Shown piece by piece: positions 1-8,381 of a DNA stretch of 64,000 nucleotides; positions within the stretch are counted from its first letter, which is position 1; each line of letters begins with the position of its first letter. Position numbers and translations under genes: made by a program. Source of the stretch: CAIOYC01 sp038327995 (GTDB lineage Bacteria; Pseudomonadota; Alphaproteobacteria; Caulobacterales; Caulobacteraceae). The stretch spans positions 23,899-87,898 of the forward strand of contig JBBQLP010000004.1 in NCBI GenBank assembly GCA_038327995.1, written 5' to 3'. The notes beneath the pieces are model-generated. The model had not been told where the DNA came from and searched no databases. It was given only the letters and a program-made list of their open reading frames with translations.

Positions 1-527
1 AGAACCCCATCGGCTTGAAGTGCGGACCTACGATGGAGCCGGACGAGCTTCTAACCCTGATCGACGCCCTCAACCCAAAAAACGAAGCGGGCCGCCTGAC
101 ACTGATCGGGCGCTTCGGTGCGGAAAAGATCGGCGCGCGACTGCCAACCTTGATGCGGGCGGTGAAGCGCGAGGGGCGCACAGTGGTCTGGTCGACTGAC
201 CCCATGCACGGCAACACCCTGAAGGCTGCCAACGGGTATAAGACCCGACCCTTCGACCGCATCCTTTCAGAGGTGAAGTCCTTTATCGAGGTGGCGAGCG
301 CGGAGGGGGTGCACCCCGGCGGCGTACATCTGGAAATGACTGGCCAGAACGTCACCGAATGTCTGGGTGGCGCGCGAGCCGTGGCGGAAGGCGACCTTGC
401 GGATCGCTATCACACCCACTGCGACCCACGGCTCAACGCCGATCAGGCGCTGGAGCTTTCTTTCCTGGTGGCCGAACGGCTGAAGGTGCGCAGGGACGCC
501 GAAGCGGTGAACCGGGCGGCGGTCTAG
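1..527 (+). CDS. Class II 3-deoxy-7-phosphoheptulonate (DAHP) synthase, C-terminal part
   Basis: Condenses phosphoenolpyruvate and erythrose 4-phosphate in the first step of the shikimate pathway. The reading frame is open from the window edge (NPIGLKCGPTM), so the 5' part lies outside; about 174 codons of a protein that is normally around 450 residues are visible. Plant/class II signatures are clear: NPKNEAGRLTLIGRFGA, VVWSTDPMHGNT, KTRPFDRI, GVHPGGVHLEMTGQNVTEC and YHTHCDPRLNADQ, which carry metal and substrate ligands. It converges on the downstream minus-strand barrel gene and their stop codons overlap by 4 bp. The TTG at position 15 is an internal Leu codon, not a start. Confidence 0.95.
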   Translation, partial: NPIGLKCGPTMEPDELLTLIDALNPKNEAGRLTLIGRFGAEKIGARLPTLMRAVKREGRTVVWSTDPMHGNTLKAANGYKTRPFDRILSEVKSFIEVASAEGVHPGGVHLEMTGQNVTECLGGARAVAEGDLADRYHTHCDPRLNADQALELSFLVAERLKVRRDAEAVNRAAV

Positions 528-1327
528 AACCTGCGGCTCACGCCCACATAGACCTGCACGTCTGGCGTCTGGCTGTTCAGGCCGAAATTGGCGCCTGCGT
601 CGAAGGCGAACGGCACGCCCTTCGGTTGCCAGGTCGCAGCTACGTCGAAGGAATACTGCCGCCCCGTGCCGGTGGGATCGAAATCCTGTTGGGTCCAGAG
701 GTCCGCGCCCACTCCTAGCGCATCAGTGATCGGGTGGCTTAGGCCGACGCTGACGGCGGTCGCTGCGTGGCTCCCGCTTCCGTCCTGATCTCTCAGAATA
801 TCGATTTCGGGGGTGACTCCAAGCTGCCAGCCGCCCGGCAGGTTGCGTTGGAGCGGAACGATGATCCCGCCCTCCACCGCGCCATTGCCAAGGGCGCTCC
901 ATGCGGTGGGCAGTTTAAGGAAAGGCTCGATGGCGACTCCGTCCTGACCATTAGTGCCCGCGATGTGCCACTTCGCGCGAAGGTAGACGTCGCCGATCCC
1001 CCTGTCGGAGGTGGTGGCGGCGCCCGACCTGACTCGCACCTCTTCGTACAAGGCGATACCTGCCTCGATGTCGAGCGTATCCGTAAGGCCGTATTTCAGC
1101 GTCGGATTGGGGGCCAGCAGGGTCGATGTAGTCACGCCGCCGGAGCGATCACGGGCATAGTTCACCAAGTCCGTCTCCACCTGCCAATGGCCCGCGTCCA
1201 CGGTGCAGGCGGAGGTTCCCTTCAGGGGTCGGTCGGGACAGAGATCGCGCAGGTCCGACGCTCGCACAGGCCCTGCCAGCATTCCCACTGCCGTTAGCGC
1301 CGCCAGCGGGATCGCCAGACGGATCAA
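524..1327 (-). CDS. Outer-membrane beta-barrel protein, PF13557-like (phenol MetA pathway family)
   Basis: This 267-residue protein begins with a signal peptide (MIRLAIPLAALTAVGMLAG, likely cleavage after VRA). A short Cys-containing start of the mature chain (LCPDRP, then ACTVDAGHWQVE) is followed by alternating polar and hydrophobic strands, and it ends VYVGVSRRF with the terminal Phe typical of barrels assembled by BAM. The layout resembles the family annotated as putative MetA-pathway transporter; substrate and true role are unknown. It starts with TTG, and TTGA overlaps the stop of the upstream DUF4188 gene by 4 bp, so the two are probably translated as a coupled pair. Confidence 0.75.
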   Translation of the reverse strand: MIRLAIPLAALTAVGMLAGPVRASDLRDLCPDRPLKGTSACTVDAGHWQVETDLVNYARDRSGGVTTSTLLAPNPTLKYGLTDTLDIEAGIALYEEVRVRSGAATTSDRGIGDVYLRAKWHIAGTNGQDGVAIEPFLKLPTAWSALGNGAVEGGIIVPLQRNLPGGWQLGVTPEIDILRDQDGSGSHAATAVSVGLSHPITDALGVGADLWTQQDFDPTGTGRQYSFDVAATWQPKGVPFAFDAGANFGLNSQTPDVQVYVGVSRRF

Positions 1328-1821
1328 GACTCAGGCGCCTCGCTGGCCGCGGCAGTCATGCGCATTCGCGCTTCCTGACGCCCGCCGATGGCCGAACGCC
1401 GTGCTCCCGCCCGTCCCAGTCCGTAGGGCGGCATATTGTTGTAGATGTTCTCGTACTGGCCTGGCGCGATCCGGTACGTCTCGTGCCAGATACCCACGTC
1501 GCCGTTGGAGCCTATCGCCTTGTTGAAGGCCTGCCATGCGGGCAAATGCGCCCGCTCCCGCGCCTTGGCGTAGGCTTCGAGCTGATCGAAACTGCGCCAG
1601 TACTGAACCACCATGACATCGGGAAAGTTGAAATGGCTGCGGGCGTGCAAGAGGCCGAGCTCCGGCTGCTTCGCCAGTTCGATCAGCATCTTCGGCATGG
1701 CGGATACGACCGGAAGCCAGGCCCAAGGCTTCCACCAGCGATTGATTCGCGCGCCGATCATGAAAAGCACGAGCTCGCCTTCGATTTCGGCGCAGACGCG
1801 CTCCTTGATGATGTCGGCCAT
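1324..1821 (-). CDS. DUF4188 domain protein
   Basis: A 165-residue protein beginning MADIIKERVCAEIEGE. I chose this ATG rather than upstream in-frame starts because a strong GGAGGGG ribosome binding site precedes it. It carries the features of DUF4188: FMIGARINRWWKPWAW near the N terminus, then SHFNFPDVMVVQYWRSFDQLEAYA and IGIWHETY-like sequence (here VGIWHETYRI), a ferredoxin-like fold related to monooxygenase-type domains. The function is not established. It is the first gene of a two-gene unit with the barrel protein and diverges from the MATE transporter across about 155 bp, where promoters for both must lie. Confidence 0.75.
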   Translation of the reverse strand: MADIIKERVCAEIEGELVLFMIGARINRWWKPWAWLPVVSAMPKMLIELAKQPELGLLHARSHFNFPDVMVVQYWRSFDQLEAYAKARERAHLPAWQAFNKAIGSNGDVGIWHETYRIAPGQYENIYNNMPPYGLGRAGARRSAIGGRQEARMRMTAAASEAPES

Positions 1822-1976
1822 AATACCCCTCCGTCTATCAGTCTTGACCATCGGGCGCCTCCTTCCAACTGGCAAGCATCGGCGCAAAAGCCACATAGGC
1901 GGAAAATAGGCGGTCCAGGGTTGAGCCCGGTCGCCCTCGCGATCATGGTCCGCGCCCTTCCCATGGAGCCGGACCG

Positions 1977-3329
1977 ATGAACGGGACCGCACACGCTGCG
2001 CGCCCGTCTTCGAGCGGGCTATCCGAACTGCTCAAACTGGCCGGACCTGTGATCGGCGCGCGGCTCGGCATCATGACCATGGGGCTCTCGGACTCCATCG
2101 TCGTCGGGCGCTATTCCGCGCGCGAGCTTGGCTATCACGCCCTTGGTTGGGCCCCGACCAGCATCATCGTCACCATGGTCATCGGTCTTTTGACCGGCGC
2201 GCAGGTGATGACGGCGCGGGCCACAGGGGAGGGGCGTCCCCATGAGGCGGGTGCCGTGCTGCGCCGCGCCCTCAGCTATTCGGTTTGGATCGGGGTAGCT
2301 TCGACGGTGGTGCTGGCGATCATTGGCCCCTTGGTGATGAGCCATTTCGGACTGGAGCCTGATCTGGCGCGCGGGGCGATCCGTGTGATGACTGTATTCA
2401 ACCTGTCGATGCTGCCCTACGCCATCTCCTGTGCGGCGGCCTTCTGGCTGGAGGGGCTGGGACGACCCACGCCCGGAATGTGGGCCATGTGGGCGGCCAA
2501 CGTCGTCAATCTGATGGTCGATCTGGTGCTGGTGCCTGGTCACTGGGGGATCGCTCCCATGGGAGCGTTGGGCGGTGCGTGGGCGACGTTTTCAGCGCGG
2601 GTGTTCCTCTCGGTGGTGCTGCTTGGATACATCGCCCTGATGCCAGACGCGCGCAGGCTCGGCGTATTCGACAAACCCGTGCGCGACGCCCGCGCGGAGC
2701 GGGAGCAGCGCCAGGTGGGCTATGGCGCGGGCGCGTCCAACGCCTTTGAAGTGACCGCCTTCGCCAGCCTGAACCTTTTCGCTGGCTGGATCGGCGGGTT
2801 CGCGGTGGCCGCCTGGGCGGTGACGATCAATGTGGCGGCGATCATCTTCATGGTCCCGCTGGGCCTCGGAACCGCGACGGCGGTGCTGGTGGGGCGGGCC
2901 TATGGCGCGCGAAATGCGGTGGACTTGCGCAAGGCGGCGATACTGTCGTTTGGCGTGACCAGTGTGTTCGGCGTCGGCGTTTCGGTGCTGATCTTTCCCC
3001 TGGCCGGACTGATCGCCCATGCCTACACGGGCGACGTCCGCACGGCGGAGACGGCGGCGGGGCTGATCGTACTGGGCTGCCTGTTCTACTGGCCCGATGC
3101 GCTTCAGGTAGTGGCGGCCCAGGCCTTGCGGGCGAGGGGAGATGTATTCCTCCCCAGCGTGACCCACCTGGCCAGTTATGTGGTGTTCATGATGCCGCTG
3201 GCATGGGCGCTGGCGCTTCCGGCGCACCTTGGCGTGGCGGGCCTGATGTGGGCGGTGATCGCGGCGAGCTACGTAGCGGCTGCGTTCCTGCTTGGACGGT
3301 TCTGGCTCCTGGACCGGCGCGGGTTGTAG
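1977..3329 (+). CDS. MATE family efflux transporter
   Basis: A 450-residue inner-membrane protein with about twelve hydrophobic segments in two halves, as expected for the multidrug and toxin extrusion family, which exports cationic compounds using H+ or Na+ gradients. The N-terminal half shows LAGPVIGARLGIMTMGLSDSI and GLLTGAQVMTARATGEGRP; the second half repeats the pattern around VPLGLGTATAVLVGRAYGA. The length is normal for the family. A GGAGC site precedes the ATG by about 8 nt. It converges on the DUF429-like gene with a 6-bp gap. The substrate cannot be predicted. Confidence 0.9.
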   Translation: MNGTAHAARPSSSGLSELLKLAGPVIGARLGIMTMGLSDSIVVGRYSARELGYHALGWAPTSIIVTMVIGLLTGAQVMTARATGEGRPHEAGAVLRRALSYSVWIGVASTVVLAIIGPLVMSHFGLEPDLARGAIRVMTVFNLSMLPYAISCAAAFWLEGLGRPTPGMWAMWAANVVNLMVDLVLVPGHWGIAPMGALGGAWATFSARVFLSVVLLGYIALMPDARRLGVFDKPVRDARAEREQRQVGYGAGASNAFEVTAFASLNLFAGWIGGFAVAAWAVTINVAAIIFMVPLGLGTATAVLVGRAYGARNAVDLRKAAILSFGVTSVFGVGVSVLIFPLAGLIAHAYTGDVRTAETAAGLIVLGCLFYWPDALQVVAAQALRARGDVFLPSVTHLASYVVFMMPLAWALALPAHLGVAGLMWAVIAASYVAAAFLLGRFWLLDRRGL

Positions 3330-3335
3330 CCAAGG

Positions 3336-4226
3336 CTACGCCCCGAGTATCCAGCCCTCTTCTCGTTCAGCGTCCACCACCACATCCGGGGCTGTATCCT
3401 TGGCTGGTCCGAATGCCGCGCCGATCTTTCCGGCTTCGTCCAGCTTGGCGAAGTACTGGCAGAGGGTGCGGACCTGAGCGTGGTCTTTTATTTCTCCGGT
3501 TTGCGGTTCAGCTTTTACAAGCGAAGGATAAACTTCCGCCGCCACCACATCCACGCCCGCTAGCGAGGCTTCAGTCAGCGCCTTGAAGCCGGTCTCGAAG
3601 GGCCAGAGCCGGAAACCCTCGCCCCGCGCAGCTTTCATCCGCCCTACGGCGGGAATGCCTACGAGCGCTTGGCTACCCACCGTACCATTGCCAAAAATCT
3701 GCCAAACCGATTTCGCGCCTCTGGCTGCGACCTCTGTATGCCGCAGAACAGGCGGCACGTCCGTCCCGTGCTCGGGTTTGGTGGATTTCAACCAAGTCTG
3801 AACGTCTTTGGGCGGCGAGCCCCAGAACGGTCGCGCCTCGTCAGTCATCAGCCGGTTCATCTTGTTCGCGGCGGCAAAACGGTTGTTGGTGTTGTCCGCC
3901 TTATCGACCACGTTTGCCGCCAAATATGTCCAAACGCCCAACCAGCTCTCGTCCTTCAGCTTCAGCGCCGCGCCTGTGCCGCGCGGCAGGCCGAGAGGAA
4001 AATCGAAACCGATCAAGGTGCGCTCGCCGCGCTTCTTCAGATCGTCGAGCACCGTCGCCAGCCGTGTTTCGGCCTCTGCGCGGGTGGCGGGGTTGTAGCT
4101 CTCGAACACGAACTGAAACCGCACGTCGCGGCGCAGAATCCCGATCCAGATGGAGTCCGCTCCCGTCTTGGGTTTGGAGTTGGCGCTCCAGTCGACAATC
4201 ACATAGGCGTTGAACAGGCGCGCCAC
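3336..4226 (-). CDS. Conserved hypothetical protein, DUF429-like (possible RNase H-like fold)
   Basis: I placed the start at a GTG (VARLFNAYVIVDWSA) because GGGAG lies 8 nt upstream; an open frame continues to 4307 but has no ribosome binding site. The 296-residue product opens with VIVDWSANSKPKTGADSIW, an Asp-containing first strand, and later has LIGFDFPLGLPRGTG and EVYPSLVKAEPQ, which recall the DxS and EVYP motifs of DUF429 predicted nucleases. This is inferred from motif resemblance only. The gene diverges from the oxidoreductase gene by 123 bp and converges on the MATE gene. Confidence 0.6.
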   Translation of the reverse strand: MARLFNAYVIVDWSANSKPKTGADSIWIGILRRDVRFQFVFESYNPATRAEAETRLATVLDDLKKRGERTLIGFDFPLGLPRGTGAALKLKDESWLGVWTYLAANVVDKADNTNNRFAAANKMNRLMTDEARPFWGSPPKDVQTWLKSTKPEHGTDVPPVLRHTEVAARGAKSVWQIFGNGTVGSQALVGIPAVGRMKAARGEGFRLWPFETGFKALTEASLAGVDVVAAEVYPSLVKAEPQTGEIKDHAQVRTLCQYFAKLDEAGKIGAAFGPAKDTAPDVVVDAEREEGWILGA

Positions 4227-4349
4227 GAAACATTCTCCCGCTATGGTCGCGCCTTCTACAGCGCCCAAGGGCTCACGCGAAGGCCGGATCGGCCCTTCGA
4301 CGATCACAAAGGTTTGGCTTGCGTCGCCCAGGGTTTAGAAGCCCTCGCC

Positions 4350-5267
4350 ATGAACGATGATCTGAGATGCGGCGTTGTGGGCGCTGGAGTGTTTGGCGGC
4401 CACCATGCACGGCAATACGCCCGGCTGGACGGCTCCAGGCTGACGGCAGTGTTTGACACTCATCCCGAGCGGGCTGAAGCGCTGGCGGGGCCGCTTGGCG
4501 CGCTGGCCTTTACCGAGCTTGCGAGGTTCCTGGACGCGGTGGACGCGCTCTCAATCACTTCCCCGGCTGGCTCTCACGCCGCAACCGCTCTGGCGGCTCT
4601 GAAGGCGGGCAAGGCCGTTTATGTGGAAAAGCCCCTCGGCGTGACGATGGAAGAAGCTGACGCGGTGATCGCCGCCGCCGCCAGGGCTGGCAAGCCGCTC
4701 GCCGTCGGCCACCAGGAGCGAATGGTGTTCGCGGCCATGGGGCTCCTCGCCATTCCCGAACGGCCCCTACGGCTGGAAGCGGCGCGGCTCGGCCCTTTTC
4801 ACGGGCGCAACACCGACGTCTCCTGCGTTCTAGATCTGATGATCCACGACCTCGACCTGGCGCTGGCGCTGAACCCGGCGGAGGTGCTGACCGTGGAGGC
4901 GGACGGCGAGGTGCTGCACGGACCGCACTACGATCAGGTTACAGCCGATGTGATGTTCGACGACGGCATGGTCGCCGCCTTTCAGGCCTCCCGCATCGCC
5001 GACGAGCGGGAGCGCTGGATGAAGATCGTCTACCCATCGGGCGAGGTGGAGATCGATTTCCTCACTCGCGCCTTTCGCAACACCACCCCCTTCACTCTGA
5101 ACGCCGACTTCGCCGAGACGCCAGTGGGCAAGGACCCGCTAGGCGCCGCGCTGGGCTTGTTCGTCAGAGCGGCTCGGGGCGACGCAGCCCGACTTCCCGC
5201 GACGGCGGAGGAAGGGGCCCGGGCGCTGGACCTGGCGCTGGCTGTGGAACAGGCGGCGGGGGGTTAG
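4350..5267 (+). CDS. Gfo/Idh/MocA family NAD(P)-dependent oxidoreductase
   Basis: A 305-residue protein with an N-terminal Rossmann fold (CGVVGAGVFGGHHARQY, the GxGxxG nucleotide loop), the EKP motif (YVEKPLGVTMEEA) that positions the nicotinamide, and DLMIHDLDLAL supplying the catalytic His/Asp of the C-terminal domain. Family members oxidise or reduce sugars and related compounds; several alphaproteobacterial relatives act on UDP-sugars, but the substrate here is open. The frame is open far upstream, antisense to the DUF429-like gene; the start MNDDLRCGVVG was chosen because it gives the family's usual N terminus. Confidence 0.85.
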   Translation: MNDDLRCGVVGAGVFGGHHARQYARLDGSRLTAVFDTHPERAEALAGPLGALAFTELARFLDAVDALSITSPAGSHAATALAALKAGKAVYVEKPLGVTMEEADAVIAAAARAGKPLAVGHQERMVFAAMGLLAIPERPLRLEAARLGPFHGRNTDVSCVLDLMIHDLDLALALNPAEVLTVEADGEVLHGPHYDQVTADVMFDDGMVAAFQASRIADERERWMKIVYPSGEVEIDFLTRAFRNTTPFTLNADFAETPVGKDPLGAALGLFVRAARGDAARLPATAEEGARALDLALAVEQAAGG

Positions 5268-5361
5268 GCGCCGCAGACAATCTGATCGCGCCTCACGTCT
5301 TTCTGATTATCGCCTTGCGCGAGTTCGAGGCATCATCTGAGGGCAGCTCCCGGAGGCGATT

Positions 5362-5625
5362 ATGTTCATCAAGGTTGGCGAGGCGCACCCCCGATCCCTC
5401 ATCAAGGCGATCAGCTGGCGGATGGTCGGCAGCATCGACACCTTCATCCTCAGCTACTTCTTCACCCACAAGGTGTCGGCGGCGGCCTCGATCGCATCGA
5501 CCGAGGTGCTGACCAAGGTGCTGCTCTACTATTTCCACGAACGCGCCTGGGCGGTCATGCCCTGGGGCCGGGCCCGTGCCCCCAAGCCAGCGCCGCTTCC
5601 TTTGGGCGCTGCGCCCCAGCTTTGA
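5362..5625 (+). CDS. DUF2061 domain membrane protein
   Basis: An 87-residue protein with the compact DUF2061 pattern: SLIKAISWRMVGSIDTFILS, then a second hydrophobic helix around ASIASTEVLTKVLLYYFHERAW. Family members are small predicted membrane proteins of unknown function, sometimes fused to sulfate assimilation enzymes. A GGAGGCG ribosome binding site sits just before the ATG. The last 20 residues (GRARAPKPAPLPLGAAPQL) are low-complexity and lie outside the conserved domain. It precedes tRNA-Trp by about 110 bp with no obvious functional link. Confidence 0.8.
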   Translation: MFIKVGEAHPRSLIKAISWRMVGSIDTFILSYFFTHKVSAAASIASTEVLTKVLLYYFHERAWAVMPWGRARAPKPAPLPLGAAPQL

Positions 5626-5736
5626 CGCTGCTTACGCTTCTTGCCTCTCTCCACCGCCGCTGATAAAGCACCCGGCTCCAATGAGGGCCGCGCGCCGGTG
5701 GGCTTTTGGCCCTGCGATGCGATGTTCCTCGCCTGG

Positions 5737-5812
5737 AGGAGTGTAGCTCAGCTGGTAGAGCATCGGTCTCCAAAACCGAGGGCCGGGGGTTCGAGTCCCT
5801 CCACTCCTGCCA
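5737..5812 (+). tRNA. tRNA-Trp (anticodon CCA)
   Basis: A 76-nt cloverleaf: acceptor AGGAGTG pairs with CACTCCT, D arm GCTC/GAGC, anticodon stem TCGGT/ACCGA around loop CTCCAAA giving anticodon CCA, and T arm GGGGG-TTCGAGT-CCCTC. The 3' CCA is encoded. Its place directly before secE-nusG is the usual alphaproteobacterial arrangement. Confidence 0.97.
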
Positions 5813-5908
5813 AATATTCAAGAGCGTGAAGCGATCAGGCTCTAACGACACCATATCCGGGACTGGACGCTTCCAGACCGGATGCAAAAAGGATTGAGTG
5901 AGCCCTCC

Positions 5909-6223
5909 ATGGCCAATCGACCGGGCGTGAAGACCCCGAATGCACAACGCGGCAAAACCGCCACTGCCAAGCCGATGGGCGGTACGACGCCTGCGGTGAT
6001 TCCGGCGGCGCCGGTGGTGAAGAAGCCCCGCGTCTCCATCCCGCAATTCATCGCGGAGGTGCGCGCCGAGGCCCGCAAGATCACCTGGACCTCGTGGAAG
6101 GAGACCTGGATCACTTCGGTGATGGTCTTCATCATGGTGCTGCTCACCGCCTTCTTCTTCTTCTTCGTGGACGCCGGGCTGCGGCTGGCGATCGAACAAC
6201 TGCTCAAGCTGGCCGCCGGCTGA
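5909..6223 (+). CDS. secE: Protein translocase subunit SecE
   Basis: The small essential clamp subunit of the SecYEG channel. The 104-residue product has a basic, Pro/Ala-rich cytoplasmic N terminus, the conserved amphipathic segment FIAEVRAEARKITWTSWKET, then one membrane helix (TSVMVFIMVLLTAFFFFFVD) and a short tail. This is the single-helix form found in most bacteria outside the enterics. Start at MANRPG; an in-frame ATG nine codons upstream (5882) is possible because neither has a strong ribosome binding site. nusG follows after 14 bp, so they are almost certainly cotranscribed. Confidence 0.93.
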   Translation: MANRPGVKTPNAQRGKTATAKPMGGTTPAVIPAAPVVKKPRVSIPQFIAEVRAEARKITWTSWKETWITSVMVFIMVLLTAFFFFFVDAGLRLAIEQLLKLAAG

Positions 6224-6237
6224 GGACCCCCAGAGAT

Positions 6238-6819
6238 ATGACCCCCCAAACCGAAACCGCCGTTGCTCCGGCCAAATCGAACCCGAACCACAAGTGGTAT
6301 ATCGTCCACGCCTACTCGAACTTCGAGAAGAAGGTGGCCGAGAGCATCCGCGAGCAGGCGCGCCAGCACGGCCTGGAAGACAGCTTCTCCGAGATTCTCG
6401 TGCCTACCGAAGAGGTCGTGGAAATCCGCCGGGGCCGCAAGGTAAACGCCGAGCGCAAGTTCTTCCCTGGCTACGTGCTGGTGAAGATGGATCTGTCGGA
6501 TGAAGCCTACCACCTGATCAAGAACACCCCGAAAGTGACGGGCTTCCTCGGTTCGGCGTCCAAGCCGCAGCCGGTGTCCGAAAAGGAAGTGCAGCGCATT
6601 GTCGGAGCCATCGAGGAAGGGGTGGAGCGTCCCAAGCCCACCATCCGTTTTGAGATCGGCGAAACCGTGCGCGTTACGGACGGGCCGTTCTCGTCCTTCT
6701 CTGGTTCCGTGGAGCAGGTGGACGAGGATCGCCAACGCCTCAGGGTCACCGTCTCCATCTTCGGCCGCGCTACCCCGGTAGAGCTGGAATACAGCCAGGT
6801 CGAAAAGGGTGGCGGTTAG
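6238..6819 (+). CDS. nusG: Transcription termination/antitermination factor NusG
   Basis: NusG binds the RNA polymerase clamp and couples it to Rho or to ribosomal S10. The 193-residue product has the NGN domain (KWYIVHAYSNFEKKVAESI, FFPGYVLVKMDLSDEAYHLI, TPKVTGFLG) and a C-terminal KOW domain (IGETVRVTDGPFSSFSGSVE). The start MTPQTETAV was chosen because the longer open frame overlaps secE out of frame. In most bacteria rplK follows in the same direction; here the next genes run on the opposite strand (see findings). Confidence 0.97.
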   Translation: MTPQTETAVAPAKSNPNHKWYIVHAYSNFEKKVAESIREQARQHGLEDSFSEILVPTEEVVEIRRGRKVNAERKFFPGYVLVKMDLSDEAYHLIKNTPKVTGFLGSASKPQPVSEKEVQRIVGAIEEGVERPKPTIRFEIGETVRVTDGPFSSFSGSVEQVDEDRQRLRVTVSIFGRATPVELEYSQVEKGGG

Positions 6820-7360
6820 CCTGAACGTCAGGCCAATTGAAGTCCGCTTCACGGCCTCTCGCAAAGAGGTAATGCGGTGGTTCGTCAAGGGGATGCTGCC
6901 ACAATACATATGAGATCTGTGATGGCTTCTTCATGAGCTAATGCTCCGTTCACAGCCCCGTGCGGAGAGGGGTGGCGGCGCCCTTCCGCGAACCTGACTC
7001 ATCCCCCTTCCGTCCCCGTCGGTGTGGCTACCCTCATACTGCTGGGTGTTCCTGTATGTGGGGACGGCAGTCCGGATTGGCCCTGATGGGAATGGGGATG
7101 TGGTCGAGCGGGGTCTTCTCATCTGAGGCAGAGGGAGGCGAGGGACGTAAGCTCGCCGTGCCTCCCTAAACTCGTGGTGAAAAACCGGCGAGGATGCTGA
7201 CATGAACGCCCATTTTTCCTTCTCTCCCCAAGGCCTATCCCTGAGGTCTTTTCCGCACCCTCTGAAGCAACAGTCTTTGAGGGATGAATGCCACGGACAA
7301 GCCTTGGGGAGGAGAGGACGGAATTGAGGATGAGGGAGGGCGCAACTCAACGCCGCCGCC
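6820..7360. other. Intergenic region between nusG and rplL, no convincing gene
   Basis: About 540 bp between convergent nusG and rplL. Right after the nusG stop are two small hairpins, GCCTGA-ACG-TCAGGC (6819-6833) and CCTCT-CGCAA-AGAGG (6855-6869), neither followed by a T run, so they are weak terminator candidates. A 143-codon minus-strand open frame (6931-7362) has irregular composition and no ribosome binding site and is not called. If the rplKAJL block was inverted, one breakpoint lies here. Confidence 0.5.
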
Positions 7361-7396
7361 AAACCAAAACGGGCCCGAAGGTCGCCCTCCGAGCCC
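7361..7396 (-). terminator. Rho-independent terminator of rplJ-rplL
   Basis: On the minus strand an 11-bp stem (GGGCTCGGAGG with CCTTCGGGCCC, two G-U pairs) closes a GCGA tetraloop and is followed by GTTTTGGTTT. It lies about 45 nt after the rplL stop codon. Confidence 0.88.
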
Positions 7397-7439
7397 GCTC
7401 TGTTAGCTCACAAAGCCGATCCGAAGACCGGCGTTCGTT

Positions 7440-7820
7440 CTATTTGATGGTGATGCTGGCGCCCGCGTCTTCCAACTTCTTCTTGGCGTCTTCAGCGGCT
7501 TGCTTGGAGACGTTTTCGAGGACGTTGGCCGGGGCGGCTTCCACCAGGTCCTTGGCTTCTTTCAGGCCGAGGTCGGCGCGGATGCCGCGGACTTCCTTGA
7601 TCACGTTGATCTTCTTGTCGCCGCCGGCGGTCAGAACAACGGTGAACTCGGTCTGTTCTTCGACGGCGGCGGCCGGGGCGGCGGCTCCGCCAGCAGCGGC
7701 GGCGGCGACCGGGGCAGCGGCCGAGACGCCAAGCTTTTCTTCCAGCCACTTCACCAGTTCAGCGGTTTCTAGAAGGGTGAGGCCAGCGATTTCGTCGCCG
7801 ATTTTTTCAACTTTAGACAT
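7440..7820 (-). CDS. rplL: 50S ribosomal protein L7/L12
   Basis: The 126-residue stalk protein that recruits translation factor GTPases. The N-terminal dimerisation domain (KIGDEIAGLTLLETAELVKWLEEKLGV) is followed by a very Ala-rich hinge and the C-terminal domain with the factor-binding surface (EKTEF-like EEQTEFTVVLTAGGDKKINVIKEVR and LGLKEAKDLVE). GGAAA precedes the ATG. It follows rplJ by 45 bp on the same strand and a strong terminator ends the unit downstream. It lies on the strand opposite to rpoB, unlike the common rplJL-rpoBC operon. Confidence 0.97.
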   Translation of the reverse strand: MSKVEKIGDEIAGLTLLETAELVKWLEEKLGVSAAAPVAAAAAGGAAAPAAAVEEQTEFTVVLTAGGDKKINVIKEVRGIRADLGLKEAKDLVEAAPANVLENVSKQAAEDAKKKLEDAGASITIK

Positions 7821-7865
7821 GATGCGATTTCCTTTGATGAGTGAGGTTTTTGCGAAACTGACCGA

Positions 7866-8381
7866 TCAGGCGGCGTTCTTGTCGACGGACGCCTGAAGCA
7901 CCCGCGCGACTTGAGCACCCGGCTCAGACATGACGCGGGCAAGACGCGTCGCCGGAGCGTTGAGCAGACCAAGGAGTTGCGAACGAAGCTGATCGAGCGA
8001 CGGCATGGTGGCTAGGGCGGTAATCCCCGCCAGATCCATAACCTGTTGCCCCATCAGTCCGCCAACGACGGTGAACTTTTCGTTCTCCTTGGCGTACTGG
8101 GTCGAGACCTTGGCGGCGGCGCTGACATCGGGACCATAGGCGATGGCGACCGGGCCCTTGAAGAGGGCGTCGCCCGCTTCACCGACCGAGCCGTCCAGGG
8201 CCTTCTGGACCAGAGTGTTTTTCACCACCTTGAGCGAGGCGCCTTCTTTGCGAAGGCGGCCCCGAAGGTCGGTCATTTCCGCAACGGTGAGACCCATGTA
8301 GTGGGTCACGACCACGGCGCCGGCGCCGTCGAACACACCCTTGAGGGCGTCGATCGCGTCGGCTTTTTGAGCGCGGTCCAT
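7866..8381 (-). CDS. rplJ: 50S ribosomal protein L10
   Basis: The 171-residue base of the L7/L12 stalk. It starts MDRAQKADAIDALKGVF and has AVVVTHYMGLTVAEMTDLR, ASLKVVKNTLVQKAL and the C-terminal helix that carries L7/L12 dimers (ATRLARVMSEPGAQVARVLQ). The longer open frame up to 8486 was rejected because GGAGAC sits 6 nt before the ATG at 8381 and homologues start there. In many bacteria the L10-L12 complex represses its own mRNA by binding the leader; the structured leader upstream fits that. Confidence 0.96.
   Translation of the reverse strand: MDRAQKADAIDALKGVFDGAGAVVVTHYMGLTVAEMTDLRGRLRKEGASLKVVKNTLVQKALDGSVGEAGDALFKGPVAIAYGPDVSAAAKVSTQYAKENEKFTVVGGLMGQQVMDLAGITALATMPSLDQLRSQLLGLLNAPATRLARVMSEPGAQVARVLQASVDKNAA

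Noticed and set aside
3669..4349. N-terminal extension of the Gfo/Idh/MocA frame by about 227 codons
   Set aside because: It runs antisense through the DUF429-like gene and adds unnatural sequence before a standard Rossmann N terminus.
6819..6869. Two small hairpins after nusG as a terminator
   Set aside because: Stems of only 5-6 bp and no T run follow either; noted in the intergenic entry but not called as a terminator.
6931..7362. 143-codon minus-strand frame between nusG and rplL
   Set aside because: Irregular composition rich in Pro, Arg and Ser, no ribosome binding site, and it runs into the rplL terminator region; no family seen.
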